Below are positions 18,580 through 28,320 of a DNA stretch of 64,000 nt, piece by piece. The notes below the pieces were generated by a model. It was not told the DNA's origin, did not search any database, and saw nothing but the letters and a program-made list of their open reading frames with translations. Origin of the DNA: Bacteroides finegoldii DSM 17565 (lineage in GTDB: Bacteria; Bacteroidota; Bacteroidia; Bacteroidales; Bacteroidaceae); the NCBI RefSeq assembly GCF_000156195.1, contig NZ_GG688317.1, positions 475,254 through 539,253 of the forward strand, given 5' to 3'. A program made the position numbers and the translations under genes. Positions within the stretch are counted from its first letter, which is position 1; each line of letters starts with the position of its first letter.

Positions 18580-18765
18580 ATGGAAAAGCCCGACTTTTCG
18601 CCTTTATCCCGACAAGCTCTACACACAACCATTAATACCGGATACAACCGTTATTCCATTCAAAGCGATATCTGCCTTCTTTACAGCCTTAAAATTCTCA
18701 ACCGACAGTTCTACTATTTTATCCATACAGATATATTCTATAATATAGATGATATGCAAAGATAA
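18580..18765 (+). CDS. Possible small ORF or gene remnant, 61 aa, unknown
   Basis: An ATG ORF of 61 codons with the product beginning MEKPDFSPLSRQALHTTIN. It is not recognised. In its favour are a TATGTTTG box just upstream and position between two terminators on the strand free of other genes. Against it are the short length, no known family and an AT-rich, unconvincing C-terminal half. It might be the start of a decayed regulator gene. A second overlapping ORF (18554-18748) in another frame shows that open frames arise easily here. Confidence 0.25.
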   Translation: MEKPDFSPLSRQALHTTINTGYNRYSIQSDICLLYSLKILNRQFYYFIHTDIFYNIDDMQR

Positions 18766-18805
18766 GAAACAAAAAGAGATTCTTTTAAGTTTCAGAACAG
18801 TTTAT

Positions 18806-18841
18806 AACAAAAAAGTCGCTTTCGGTAAACCGAAAGCGACT
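18806..18841 (-). terminator. Terminator after groEL
   Basis: A 12-13 bp stem AGTCGCTTTCGG/CCGAAAGCGACT (18814-18841) with a tiny loop; on the minus strand it is followed by a TTTTTT run. It starts 28 nt past the groEL stop. Confidence 0.9.
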
Positions 18842-18868
18842 CCTATATTCATTCTACGAAAGCCGGAA

Positions 18869-20521
<1,653 letters not shown>

Positions 20522-20549
20522 TTAAAATTTTACTATCTACTATTATTAA

Positions 20550-20822
20550 TTAACCCAAAACAGCGAGAACGTCGCTCTGACGCATGATAAGATATTTAGT
20601 ACCTTCAACGTCAAGTTCTGTTCCGGCATATTTACCATAAAGAACCGTATCGCCTACTTTCAATACCATTTCTTCGTCTTTCGTACCGTGACCTACTGCC
20701 ACAACTTCACCCTTCAAAGGTTTTTCTTTTGCTGTATCAGGGATAATGATACCACCAATTGTTTTTTCTTCTGCAGGTGCAGGGAGGATAAGCACTCTGT
20801 CTGCTAATGGTTTAATGTTCAT
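20550..20822 (-). CDS. groES: Co-chaperonin GroES (10 kDa)
   Basis: A 90-residue co-chaperonin with the [10 protein letters not shown] start, the mobile-loop segment [18 protein letters not shown] and the [14 protein letters not shown] strand. It caps the GroEL ring. It is the first gene of groESL; its upstream region carries a sigma-54-like element instead of a TAnnTTTG box. Confidence 0.98.
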   Translation of the reverse strand: MNIKPLADRVLILPAPAEEKTIGGIIIPDTAKEKPLKGEVVAVGHGTKDEEMVLKVGDTVLYGKYAGTELDVEGTKYLIMRQSDVLAVLG

Positions 20823-20900
20823 AGTTACTTGTTATATTTTAGTTATACATTTAATATTTAGATGTTACCCGTCATTTTCAGGCGGAACGCTAAAAACATT

Positions 20901-20914
20901 GCGAAAAGTGTGCC
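20901..20914 (-). promoter_or_regulatory. Sigma-54-like -24/-12 element before groES
   Basis: On the minus strand TTGGCACA-N4-TCGCA keeps the exact GG-N10-GC spacing. TTGGCAC is the consensus -24 half; the -12 half has TCGC in place of TTGC. It is 79 nt before the groES ATG. The same kind of element precedes cbpA. Confidence 0.5.
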
Positions 20915-20991
20915 AAAGCAGTTTAGTGATTCTTTGTCAGAAATTGAACTGACAAAATGGCTGTCTGCCTACCTCGTTATGGCAAAAACAA

Positions 20992-21027
20992 ATGAATCCC
21001 GTGCGAAAGTTTTCGCACAGGATTCAT
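20992..21027. repeat. Long hairpin, possible terminator on the minus strand
   Basis: Arms ATGAATCC and GTGCGAAA pair with TTTCGCAC and GGATTCAT, giving 16 bp with one mismatch between the two stem parts. On the minus strand it is followed by TTTGTTTTTG. No gene ends nearby on that strand (the closest ends about 590 nt away), so it could close an unannotated transcript. Confidence 0.5.
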
Positions 21028-21107
21028 ATTATGCCTTATTATAACATGAGCTTGATATATTAATAGCCTTCACCTTTTCACTGTAACTCCTCATTCATCA
21101 GTGTTAA

Positions 21108-21133
21108 CGGGTGAAGAGCGACATCTTCACCCG
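21108..21133. repeat. 10-bp hairpin
   Basis: CGGGTGAAGA/TCTTCACCCG with a 6-nt loop. No T run follows. The GGTGAA motif recurs in the hairpin at 21484-21546. Confidence 0.5.
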
Positions 21134-21164
21134 CATTTACACCTCCGGTTCATTAATAACAAGC

Positions 21165-21420
21165 TTACTTTCTATAGGCACTAAACTTCTTTTCTATTAT
21201 AGATAAACTTCTCTTCTTCCGAATATAAAATTCTTTTGCACTAGGCACAATCTATAAACGCAAGTTGCGTTTATAAAAACAAAGATTGCGTTTATAAAAA
21301 CAAAGGCTTCGTTTTTATAATCAAAGCCTTCGTTTATAGTTTATCTATAACCAAAAAGAAATTAGTTCTTATAGAAAGGAAGTTTAGATCCTATAGAAAA
21401 GAAGTTCATCTACAATATCC
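21165..21420. repeat. Repeat array framed by an imperfect inverted repeat
   Basis: A 20-nt unit beginning TTGCGTTTATAAAA is repeated exactly at 21265-21284 and 21286-21305, and a diverged third copy covers 21306-21326. TATAAACGCAA-G-TTGCGTTTATA at 21253-21275 is palindromic. Left and right of this array, blocks with the pattern CTATAGG-N4-TAAACTTC-TTTCTAT occur in opposite orientation (about 21170-21215 and 21365-21410). Confidence 0.6.
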
Positions 21421-21483
21421 GGTCGCCATCAGACCAATTATCGGTATACATAGATAGCTTAAAAAAAGGAAAGTGGGTGAAAT

Positions 21484-21546
21484 ATATGCCCTTCACCTGC
21501 TAACATCCATGAATAAGGCGTTATAGCGAAAAGGTGAAAGGCATAT
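21484..21546. repeat. 14-bp stem with a long loop
   Basis: ATATGCCCTTCACC (21484-21497) pairs with GGTGAAAGGCATAT (21533-21546), with one wobble position. Its role is unknown; it lies 68 nt beyond the 3' end of the secreted-protein gene. Confidence 0.5.
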
Positions 21547-21613
21547 CACATTTGTACGACACACGGACATCATACCTTAATTCCGGTAAATCAGACAGAT
21601 AGAAAGTCTTTTC

Positions 21614-22321
21614 TTACTCTTCTTTAGCTTCAGTCAAGCCATACTTTGCTCTCGTAATTTTCCGTACAAGTTCCCTTTGAACACTTTCCAATGCGTTCAC
21701 TTCTTTATCCAACAGTTCCAAAGCTGAACCTTTCTGTAGCAGATAAGAACGGTCTGAGTATTTTATCATAGAAGTGGACACTGCCTTATTATCCTTTTTA
21801 TATTGTTCAATCATATATCGCAAAGCTTCCGATCTATATTTACAAACGGTCTTCCGTTCCGCATAATATAATTCTTTGTAAGCATTGTCTTCACTTCTCA
21901 ACTTCTTCCAAAAAGCAGAAAAAGCTGCCGACACCGCATCTTTCTCTTCCTTAGATACAGCCTCCGATTGTCTCTTTTTAAGCTCCCTATATTCTTTATA
22001 TGTATTTAAGAACTTATCCAGCGCATCTTTACAGACTTTATGCTCAAGCCGGTAATTTTCCAATGAAGCAGGACGGTTATATTCAACAATCTCTTGCAGG
22101 TAAGGCACATCATTCCAACTGATATACTTATTATTCGCTTCACAATAGTCTGCGTAAGCACTCACAAGTTGCCAACTATATTCTTTTGTTTTCTGATTCA
22201 GTTCTTCATTGATGGCCGACAAACTTTTCTCCATTTCCTGTAAATTCTGCGCTAATGCGGTCTGCATACTCCCCCATCCCGAAATGAACAGACAAAGGAC
22301 ACTTAATAATGTTGTTTTCAT
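21614..22321 (-). CDS. Secreted coiled-coil protein of unknown function
   Basis: A 235-residue protein not recognised as a known family. It begins with a signal peptide (MKTTLLSVLCLFISGWGSMQTALAQ, cut after AQ), so the mature part is periplasmic or outer-membrane-associated. The remainder is strongly helical and charged, with Lys/Glu-rich heptads suggesting coiled coils, and ends KYGLTEAKEE. It starts 17 nt after the NUDIX gene's stop and probably shares its transcript, but no functional link is evident. Confidence 0.75.
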   Translation of the reverse strand: MKTTLLSVLCLFISGWGSMQTALAQNLQEMEKSLSAINEELNQKTKEYSWQLVSAYADYCEANNKYISWNDVPYLQEIVEYNRPASLENYRLEHKVCKDALDKFLNTYKEYRELKKRQSEAVSKEEKDAVSAAFSAFWKKLRSEDNAYKELYYAERKTVCKYRSEALRYMIEQYKKDNKAVSTSMIKYSDRSYLLQKGSALELLDKEVNALESVQRELVRKITRAKYGLTEAKEE

Positions 22322-22338
22322 AATATAATGATTTTAAA

Positions 22339-22887
22339 TTATAGACTTGCCATGTATTTCCAAAGAGGGGCGGCATTCAGCGACTGCATAATTTCGTTAT
22401 TCTCAAGCAACGTCCTCACCTCTTCCAATGTGAACAAATGCACAGAAATATCTTCCGTAGCTTCCAAATGTTGATGATCTATCAGTTCCACATCTGTGGC
22501 GAGAAAACAATGAGTCAAGTTAGTATGAGTACTCGGATTAGCCGAAACTACCATATATTCCTGCCAGTTCCCATTGCCATACCCTGTTTCTTCCCACAAT
22601 TCGCGCTGGGCGGATACCAGTGGCGAAACATCTTCCTTCTCGCACACACCGGCGCAAAGTTCATAACAAGTCCGTCCGATTCCAGGACGGTACTGACGAA
22701 CAAAAACAAATTTACCTTCTTTGGTGATGGCAATCGTATTCACCCAATCGGGATATTCTAAGATATAATATTCGGGGATATGATTCCCATTTGGGAGCAA
22801 CATATCTTCGCAACGTACAGTTAGCCAAGGGCGACGAAACAGGTACTTACTACTCACAGTTTGCCATGCTTTATTCTTTTCTTCCAT
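22339..22887 (-). CDS. NUDIX hydrolase, ADP-ribose pyrophosphatase-like
   Basis: A 182-residue cytoplasmic hydrolase. The NUDIX box is present in the region GVCEKEDVSPLVSAQREL followed by WEETGYG: the Gly at its start is a few residues further away than in the standard box, while the REL-WEE core that binds the metal is intact. It resembles ADP-sugar pyrophosphatases, with a GVNTIAITKEGKFVFVRQYRPG-like strand region upstream (here WVNTIAITKEGKFVFVRQYRPG without the first Gly). The probable substrate is ADP-ribose or another NDP-X. A TATATTTG box precedes it. Confidence 0.88.
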   Translation of the reverse strand: MEEKNKAWQTVSSKYLFRRPWLTVRCEDMLLPNGNHIPEYYILEYPDWVNTIAITKEGKFVFVRQYRPGIGRTCYELCAGVCEKEDVSPLVSAQRELWEETGYGNGNWQEYMVVSANPSTHTNLTHCFLATDVELIDHQHLEATEDISVHLFTLEEVRTLLENNEIMQSLNAAPLWKYMASL

Positions 22888-22909
22888 GAAGTTTCATTTT
22901 TTCTTCCGA

Positions 22910-22917
22910 CAAATATA
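22910..22917 (-). promoter_or_regulatory. Bacteroides -7 box for the NUDIX gene
   Basis: TATATTTG on the minus strand, 22 nt before the ATG. It lies back to back with the hydrogenase promoter box on the other strand. Confidence 0.5.
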
Positions 22918-22996
22918 GGAATTTCCAGCGAACCACCTCACTTCGCCTGTTTATTTTCTTTTATTGCAAAAAACTTAAATATTGAAATAGTGTTCG

Positions 22997-23004
22997 TATC
23001 TTTG
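22997..23004 (+). promoter_or_regulatory. Bacteroides -7 box for the hydrogenase operon
   Basis: TATCTTTG fits TAnnTTTG and lies 38 nt before the ATG at 23043. No TTTG at the standard -33 distance was found. Confidence 0.5.
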
Positions 23005-23042
23005 CACCGGCTAACTAATAATCTCTTTATTTTTATTACAAT

Positions 23043-24512
23043 ATGGCATTTACGAATAATATTATGATTGTCCGGCACAAATTGCTGGCAGACCTTGTAA
23101 GACTCTGGAAAAACGACCAGTTAATAGAAAAGATAGACCGGCTCCCCGTAGAACTGAGCCCCCGAAGATCGAAGCCGATGGGACGTTGCTGCATACATAA
23201 AGAACGGGCGGTATGGAGATATAAGACTTTTCCTTTGATGGGATTGGATATGACGGATGAACATGATGAAGTCGCTCCCCTCTCTGATTATGCGCGTATG
23301 GCATTGAGCCGCCCCGAGCCGAATAAGGAAAATATCATGTGTGTGATTGATGAAGCATGTTCTTCCTGTGTCCAAATCAACTATGAGATTACCAATCTTT
23401 GTCGCGGATGCGTAGCCCGCAGTTGCTATATGAACTGCCCCAAAGACGCTATACGCTTCAAAAAGAACGGTCAGGCGATGATTGACCATGACACTTGCGT
23501 CAGTTGCGGTATTTGCCATAAGAGTTGTCCTTATCATGCCATTGTGTATATCCCCGTGCCATGTGAGGAGTCTTGTCCGGTAAAAGCGATCAGCAAAGAC
23601 GAACATGGCATAGAGCATATCGATGAAAGTAAATGTATCTATTGCGGTAAGTGCCTGAACGCTTGTCCATTTGGTGCAATCTTTGAGATTTCACAGACAT
23701 TCGATGTCCTGCAGCATATCCGTAAAGGAGAAAAGCTGGTTGCCATCGTTGCACCGTCCATTCTCGGGCAGTTCAACACAACCATAGAAAAGGTATATGG
23801 AGCATTTAAGGAAATAGGATTCGCTGATGTCATTGAGGTTGCTGAAGGTGCCATGCAGACTACCAGCAACGAAGCTCACGAGTTATTGGAGAAGTTGGAA
23901 GAGGGACAGAAATTCATGACCACTTCTTGTTGCCCTTCCTACATAGAGTTAGTCGAAAAACATATTCCGGGAATGAAGCCATACGTATCTTCCACCGGTT
24001 CACCCATGTATTATGCCGCACGGATCGCCAAAGAAAAACACCCGGACGCAAAAATCGTATTCGTCGGCCCCTGTATAGCCAAGCGTAAAGAAGTCCGACG
24101 CGACGAAGCGGTAGACTACATTCTGACATTTGAGGAAATAGGTTCTATTCTTGATGGATTCGATATCCAACTGGAACAAATGCAGGAATTTTCCATTTTG
24201 CACACTTCCGTCCGCGAAGCACACGGGTTTGCCCAGGCAGGCGGCGTGATGGGGGCTGTCAAGGCTTACTTGAAAGAAGAAGCGGAGAAAATCAACGCGA
24301 TACAGGTATCGGACATCAATAAGAAGAATATCGCTCTGTTACGCGCTTGCGCCAAGACGGGAAAAGCTGCCGGACAATTCATCGAAGTGATGGCTTGCGA
24401 AGGCGGATGTATCACCGGTCCAAGTACGCATAACGATATTGTTTCAGGACGTCGCCAACTGGTACAAGAGCTTCTCAAACGCAAAGAGAGCTATGAAACA
24501 ATGGATCGATAG
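23043..24512 (+). CDS. [FeFe]-hydrogenase, monomeric ferredoxin-domain type
   Basis: A 489-residue enzyme with ferredoxin-like Cys clusters in residues about 95-215 (several CxxCxxCxxxCP sets) and then the H-cluster domain. The three H-cluster signatures are visible: TSCCPSY (cysteines near 296-297), GPCIAKRKEV (Cys near 344) and ACEGGCITGPS (cysteines near 452-456). They differ from the classical TSCCPxW and MPCxxK forms, as in group B enzymes. It probably couples ferredoxin to H2 in the cytoplasm. The next gene, hydE, starts 20 nt before this stop, and hydG and hydF follow, so enzyme and maturases form one operon. Confidence 0.9.
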   Translation: MAFTNNIMIVRHKLLADLVRLWKNDQLIEKIDRLPVELSPRRSKPMGRCCIHKERAVWRYKTFPLMGLDMTDEHDEVAPLSDYARMALSRPEPNKENIMCVIDEACSSCVQINYEITNLCRGCVARSCYMNCPKDAIRFKKNGQAMIDHDTCVSCGICHKSCPYHAIVYIPVPCEESCPVKAISKDEHGIEHIDESKCIYCGKCLNACPFGAIFEISQTFDVLQHIRKGEKLVAIVAPSILGQFNTTIEKVYGAFKEIGFADVIEVAEGAMQTTSNEAHELLEKLEEGQKFMTTSCCPSYIELVEKHIPGMKPYVSSTGSPMYYAARIAKEKHPDAKIVFVGPCIAKRKEVRRDEAVDYILTFEEIGSILDGFDIQLEQMQEFSILHTSVREAHGFAQAGGVMGAVKAYLKEEAEKINAIQVSDINKKNIALLRACAKTGKAAGQFIEVMACEGGCITGPSTHNDIVSGRRQLVQELLKRKESYETMDR

Positions 24513-25632
24513 GCTACGGTGGGAAAGAACACTCCGACCGGAAGAGTTCCGGCAACTGTTGACTGAATGTGACGCAGAGCTGCTGCGTTACATCAACAAA
24601 CAGGCGCAGGAAGTCAGTCTCCTTCATTTTGGAAACAAGATTTATATCCGTGGACTGATTGAAATCAGTAATTGCTGCCGGAACAACTGCTATTACTGCG
24701 GCATTCGTAAAGGTAATCCAAACATCGAGCGTTATCGGCTGACGCAGGAAAGCATATTGGACTGTTGCAAACAGGGATATGAGTCAGGTTTCCGTACTTT
24801 CGTCCTGCAAGGTGGAGAAGATCCCGTCCTGACGGATGATAAGATAGAGAGGATAGTCACAAACATCCGGCAAGAATACCCGGACTGTGCCATTACATTA
24901 TCACTCGGAGAGAAGTCCCGCAATACGTATGAACGTTTTTTTAAAGCAGGCGCCAACCGTTATCTGCTACGCCACGAAACTTACAACGAGGCACACTACC
25001 AACAACTGCATCCGGCGGAGATGTCCGGCAAGCGGCGTTTGCAATGTCTGCAAGATTTAAAAGACATCGGTTACCAGACAGGAACCGGAATTATGGTCGG
25101 CAGTCCCGGACAGACAGTGGAAGATATTATCGAAGATATCTTATTTATAGAACGGCTCCGTCCGGAAATGATCGGCATAGGTCCTTTCCTGCCGCATCAT
25201 GATACCCCTTTTGCCCAATGCCCAAGTGGAACAGTGGCACAGACAGTTCTCCTATTATCCATCTTCCGCCTGATGCATCCATCTGCATTGATTCCGGCAA
25301 CAACGGCTTTAGCGACTCTTGCCTCCGACGGAAGAGAACGGGGAATATTGGCAGGCGCCAATGTAGTAATGCCTAACCTCTCTCCGCGCGAGGAACGGAA
25401 GAAATATGAGTTATATAATGACAAAGCTTCACTCGGAGCGGAATCTGCCGAAGGCTTGATTGCCCTACAAAAACAACTGAATGCCATCGGCTACGAGATT
25501 TCCACCGAAAGAGGGGACTTTATACAGTACACCACAGATTACACGGATTTTCACAGATTAAGAATGAACCGGAATAAATCTGTGAAAATCCGTGTAATCT
25601 GTGGTGAAAATGAAAAAAGAGAAAATATATGA
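24493..25632 (+). CDS. hydE: [FeFe]-hydrogenase maturase HydE (radical SAM), with an extended C-terminus
   Basis: The start is the ATG opening MKQWIDRLRW, overlapping the hydrogenase 3' end by 20 nt; longer in-frame starts would sit deep inside the hydrogenase gene. The 379-residue enzyme has the radical-SAM Cys62-x3-Cys66-x2-Cys69 (CRNNCYYC) and the GxIxGxxGQT-type GIMVGSPGQT. HydE helps make the bridging dithiomethylamine/CN-CO part of the H-cluster 2Fe subcluster. After residue about 347 the sequence leaves the family and is encoded by a 30-bp inverted repeat, giving about 30 odd residues (TTDYTDFHRL and following) before the stop. HydG overlaps by 4 nt. The tail is probably harmless, being after the conserved fold. 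Confidence 0.93.
   Translation: MKQWIDRLRWERTLRPEEFRQLLTECDAELLRYINKQAQEVSLLHFGNKIYIRGLIEISNCCRNNCYYCGIRKGNPNIERYRLTQESILDCCKQGYESGFRTFVLQGGEDPVLTDDKIERIVTNIRQEYPDCAITLSLGEKSRNTYERFFKAGANRYLLRHETYNEAHYQQLHPAEMSGKRRLQCLQDLKDIGYQTGTGIMVGSPGQTVEDIIEDILFIERLRPEMIGIGPFLPHHDTPFAQCPSGTVAQTVLLLSIFRLMHPSALIPATTALATLASDGRERGILAGANVVMPNLSPREERKKYELYNDKASLGAESAEGLIALQKQLNAIGYEISTERGDFIQYTTDYTDFHRLRMNRNKSVKIRVICGENEKRENI
25530..25606. repeat. 30-bp perfect inverted repeat inside the end of hydE
   Basis: Left arm 25530-25559 (beginning CACCACAGATTACACGG) is exactly complementary to 25577-25606, with a 17-nt loop. This ACAGATTACACGGATTTTCA-type palindrome is one I recall as a dispersed intergenic repeat in Bacteroides. 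Here it lies inside an open reading frame. Confidence 0.8.
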
Positions 25633-27050
25633 TATACCAAAAAGATTCATCAAAAGCAGAAGAGTTTATCCACCACGAAGAAATTCTGGATACGCTGGAA
25701 TACGCTAAAAACAATAAAGACAACCGTGCACTTATCGAGCAGCTGATTGAAAAGGCCTCCCATTGTAAAGGATTGAGCCATCGCGAAGCAGCCCTGTTGC
25801 TGGAATGCAACCAGCCCGACCTTATAGAACGCATATTTCATCTTGCTAAAGAAATCAAGCAAAAATTCTATGGTAACCGCATCGTGATGTTTGCACCGCT
25901 CTATCTGTCGAACTATTGCGTAAACGGTTGTACATATTGCCCGTATCACGCCAAGAACAAGACAATTGCCCGCAAGAAACTGACACAGGAAGAGATTCGC
26001 CGGGAAGTGATCGCCTTACAGGACATGGGACACAAGCGTCTTGCTCTTGAAGCCGGAGAACATCCATCACTGAATCCGATAGAATATATCCTGGAGTCCA
26101 TAAAGACAATTTATAGCATTCAGCATAAGAACGGTGCCATCCGCCGGGTGAATGTCAACATCGCTGCTACTACGGTAGAAAATTACCGTAAACTGAAAGA
26201 AGCGGGTATCGGTACCTACATTCTATTTCAGGAAACTTATCACAAGGAAAACTACGAAACCCTCCACCCTACCGGACCGAAAAGTAACTATGCTTACCAT
26301 ACGGAAGCAATGGACCGTGCAATGGAAGGAGGTATTGATGATGTGGGGATTGGAGTTCTTTTCGGTCTGAATACTTATCGGTATGATTTTGTAGGATTGT
26401 TAATGCATACCGAACATCTGGAAGCTAAGTTCGGTGTAGGACCACATACCATCAGCGTCCCCCGAATCTGTTCGGCAGATGATATTGACGCCAGAGACTT
26501 TCCCAATGCCATCTCAGATGAAATATTCAGCAAGATTGTGGCTGTGATTCGGATTGCCGTTCCTTATACGGGAATGATTATTTCCACCCGTGAATCACAG
26601 GAATCCCGTAAAAAAGTTCTCGAACTGGGTATCTCGCAAATCAGTGGCGGCTCACGTACCAGTGTAGGCGGTTATGCCGAAACAGAATTACCCGAAAACA
26701 ACTCCGCTCAATTTGATGTCAGCGATACACGGACATTGGACGAAGTGGTCAACTGGCTACTCGAACTAGGCTATATTCCTAGTTTTTGCACTGCCTGCTA
26801 CCGGGAAGGACGGATGGGAGACCGCTTCATGTCATTAGTCAAATCCGGTCAGATAGCAAATTGCTGCGGGCCGAACGCTCTGATGACCTTGAAAGAGTAT
26901 CTGGAAGACTATGCCTCCGAAGATACCCATCGGAAAGGATTGGAGCTGATTTCCAAAGAAACGGAACGAATTCCCAATCCCAAAATCAGAGAAATAGCTA
27001 TCCGTAACTTAAAAGAAATTTCCAACGGTAAAAGAGATTTTCGCTTATGA
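25629..27050 (+). CDS. hydG: [FeFe]-hydrogenase maturase HydG (radical SAM tyrosine lyase)
   Basis: A 473-residue radical-SAM enzyme with Cys97-x3-Cys101-x2-Cys104 (CVNGCTYC) binding the SAM [4Fe-4S] cluster. The C-terminal CTACYREGRMGDRFMSLVKSG and following NCCGPNA segments carry the Cys residues of the second cluster. HydG splits tyrosine to release the CO and CN ligands of the H-cluster. It overlaps hydE by 4 nt and hydF by 4 nt, so translation is coupled. Length and motifs are normal, so all chemistry looks intact. Confidence 0.96.
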   Translation: MIYQKDSSKAEEFIHHEEILDTLEYAKNNKDNRALIEQLIEKASHCKGLSHREAALLLECNQPDLIERIFHLAKEIKQKFYGNRIVMFAPLYLSNYCVNGCTYCPYHAKNKTIARKKLTQEEIRREVIALQDMGHKRLALEAGEHPSLNPIEYILESIKTIYSIQHKNGAIRRVNVNIAATTVENYRKLKEAGIGTYILFQETYHKENYETLHPTGPKSNYAYHTEAMDRAMEGGIDDVGIGVLFGLNTYRYDFVGLLMHTEHLEAKFGVGPHTISVPRICSADDIDARDFPNAISDEIFSKIVAVIRIAVPYTGMIISTRESQESRKKVLELGISQISGGSRTSVGGYAETELPENNSAQFDVSDTRTLDEVVNWLLELGYIPSFCTACYREGRMGDRFMSLVKSGQIANCCGPNALMTLKEYLEDYASEDTHRKGLELISKETERIPNPKIREIAIRNLKEISNGKRDFRL

Positions 27051-28237
27051 GCCTGACAAATACTCCAAATGCCAACAGACTTCATATAGCCCTTTTCGGC
27101 AGACGGAACAGTGGTAAATCTTCTCTTGTCAATGCATTGACGGGACAGGATACCGCCCTCGTTTCAGATACTCCGGGAACGACTACCGATCTTGTATCCA
27201 AAGCTATGGAAATGCAAGGTATTGGTCCGTGTTTGTTTATAGATACTCCGGGGTTCGATGATGAGGGAGAGCTGGGAGAGCTGCGTGTCAGCCGGACTTT
27301 AAAAGCTATTGAGAAAACGGATATTGCATTGCTGCTATGTGGGGATACTACCTTTTCTCATGAAAAAGAGATGCTAGCACTATTGAAAGAGAAGAATATC
27401 CCTGTCATTCCAGTATTGAATAAAATAGATATAAGAGAGAACAGTGATAGCTTAGCTACATACATTGAGAAAGAATGTAAAATACGTCCATTGCTCGTCA
27501 GTGCAAAAGAAGAGATAGGAATCGAGCAAATCCGGCAGGCAATTCTTGAAAAACTGCCTTCGGATTTCGGTCAGCAAAGCATTACCGGAGAGCTTACCGC
27601 AGAGAATGATCTTGTTCTTCTCGTCATGCCGCAGGATATCCAAGCTCCCAAAGGCAGACTTATCCTGCCGCAAGTGCAGACAATCCGTGAATTGCTAGAC
27701 AAGAAATGCCTTGTTGTGAGTTGCACTACCGACAAGTTGACAGAGACATTACAAGCTCTCGCCCGTCCTCCAAAACTAATCATCACCGACTCGCAAGTTT
27801 TCAAAGCTGTTTATGAACAGAAACCGGAAGAAAGCAAACTGACCTCTTTTTCGGTACTTTTTGCCGGTTATAAGGGAGACATTCATTACTATGTAGAAAG
27901 CGCTGCCGTCATTGAAAGCCTGACGGAGGATTCACGCGTATTGATTGCGGAGGCTTGTACCCATGCTCCCCTTACCGAAGATATAGGAAGAGTGAAACTT
28001 CCCCGCCTATTACGCAAACGAATTGGCAAAAAGTTACAAATCGACATTGTAGGCGGAACGGATTTTCCTCAGGATCTCATGCCTTACGACTTGATTATCC
28101 ATTGCGGAGCATGTATGTTCAACCGCAAATATGTGCTAAGCCGCATCGAACGTGCACGGGAGCAGCACATCCCCATGACAAATTATGGAGTGGCTATCGC
28201 CTACCTCAACGGAATACTTGACCAAATAGAATATTAA
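27047..28237 (+). CDS. hydF: [FeFe]-hydrogenase maturation GTPase HydF
   Basis: A 396-residue scaffold GTPase. The P-loop GRRNSGKSS (residues 18-26), the DTPG switch in FIDTPGFDDEG and NKID give the GTPase domain. The C-terminal cluster-binding ligands appear as CTHAP and, about 50 residues later, HCGAC, matching the CxHx(44-53)HCxxC rule. HydF receives and hands over the 2Fe subcluster to the hydrogenase. It is the last gene of the HydA-E-G-F row; a bidirectional terminator follows. Confidence 0.96.
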   Translation: MSLTNTPNANRLHIALFGRRNSGKSSLVNALTGQDTALVSDTPGTTTDLVSKAMEMQGIGPCLFIDTPGFDDEGELGELRVSRTLKAIEKTDIALLLCGDTTFSHEKEMLALLKEKNIPVIPVLNKIDIRENSDSLATYIEKECKIRPLLVSAKEEIGIEQIRQAILEKLPSDFGQQSITGELTAENDLVLLVMPQDIQAPKGRLILPQVQTIRELLDKKCLVVSCTTDKLTETLQALARPPKLIITDSQVFKAVYEQKPEESKLTSFSVLFAGYKGDIHYYVESAAVIESLTEDSRVLIAEACTHAPLTEDIGRVKLPRLLRKRIGKKLQIDIVGGTDFPQDLMPYDLIIHCGACMFNRKYVLSRIERAREQHIPMTNYGVAIAYLNGILDQIEY

Positions 28238-28254
28238 ACAGTACACACGGAAAG

Positions 28255-28304
28255 AAAAAATAAGGTGTCGCTGATTGTGAAGTCAACGACACCTTATTTT
28301 TTTT
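28255..28304. terminator. Terminator shared by hydF and hisS
   Basis: A 10-bp stem TAAGGTGTCG/CGACACCTTA (28261-28270 with 28287-28296) is flanked by A6 and T8, so the stem extends and works on both strands between the convergent hydF and hisS. Confidence 0.9.
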
Positions 28305-28320
28305 ATATTCCTACTATCTC

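Larger units (their letters stand above)
18413..18868. other. Intergenic region between poxB and groEL (456 nt)
   Basis: It holds the poxB terminator at the left, the groEL terminator at the right, and between them a TATGTTTG box and an ORF of 61 codons starting at 18580. I do not recognise the ORF product; it could be a small protein, the remnant of a regulator, or chance. Confidence 0.5.
20823..21613. other. Gene-free 791-nt region with repeats and hairpins
   Basis: No convincing ORF is seen on either strand. It contains the groES promoter region, a long hairpin at 20992-21027, a 10-bp hairpin at 21108-21133, an array of short repeats with an imperfect inverted repeat at 21165-21420, and another hairpin at 21484-21546. 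Confidence 0.7.

Noticed and set aside
24439..24492. Longer HydE start
   Set aside because: It would overlap the hydrogenase end by over 70 nt; the ATG at 24493 keeps the family start.
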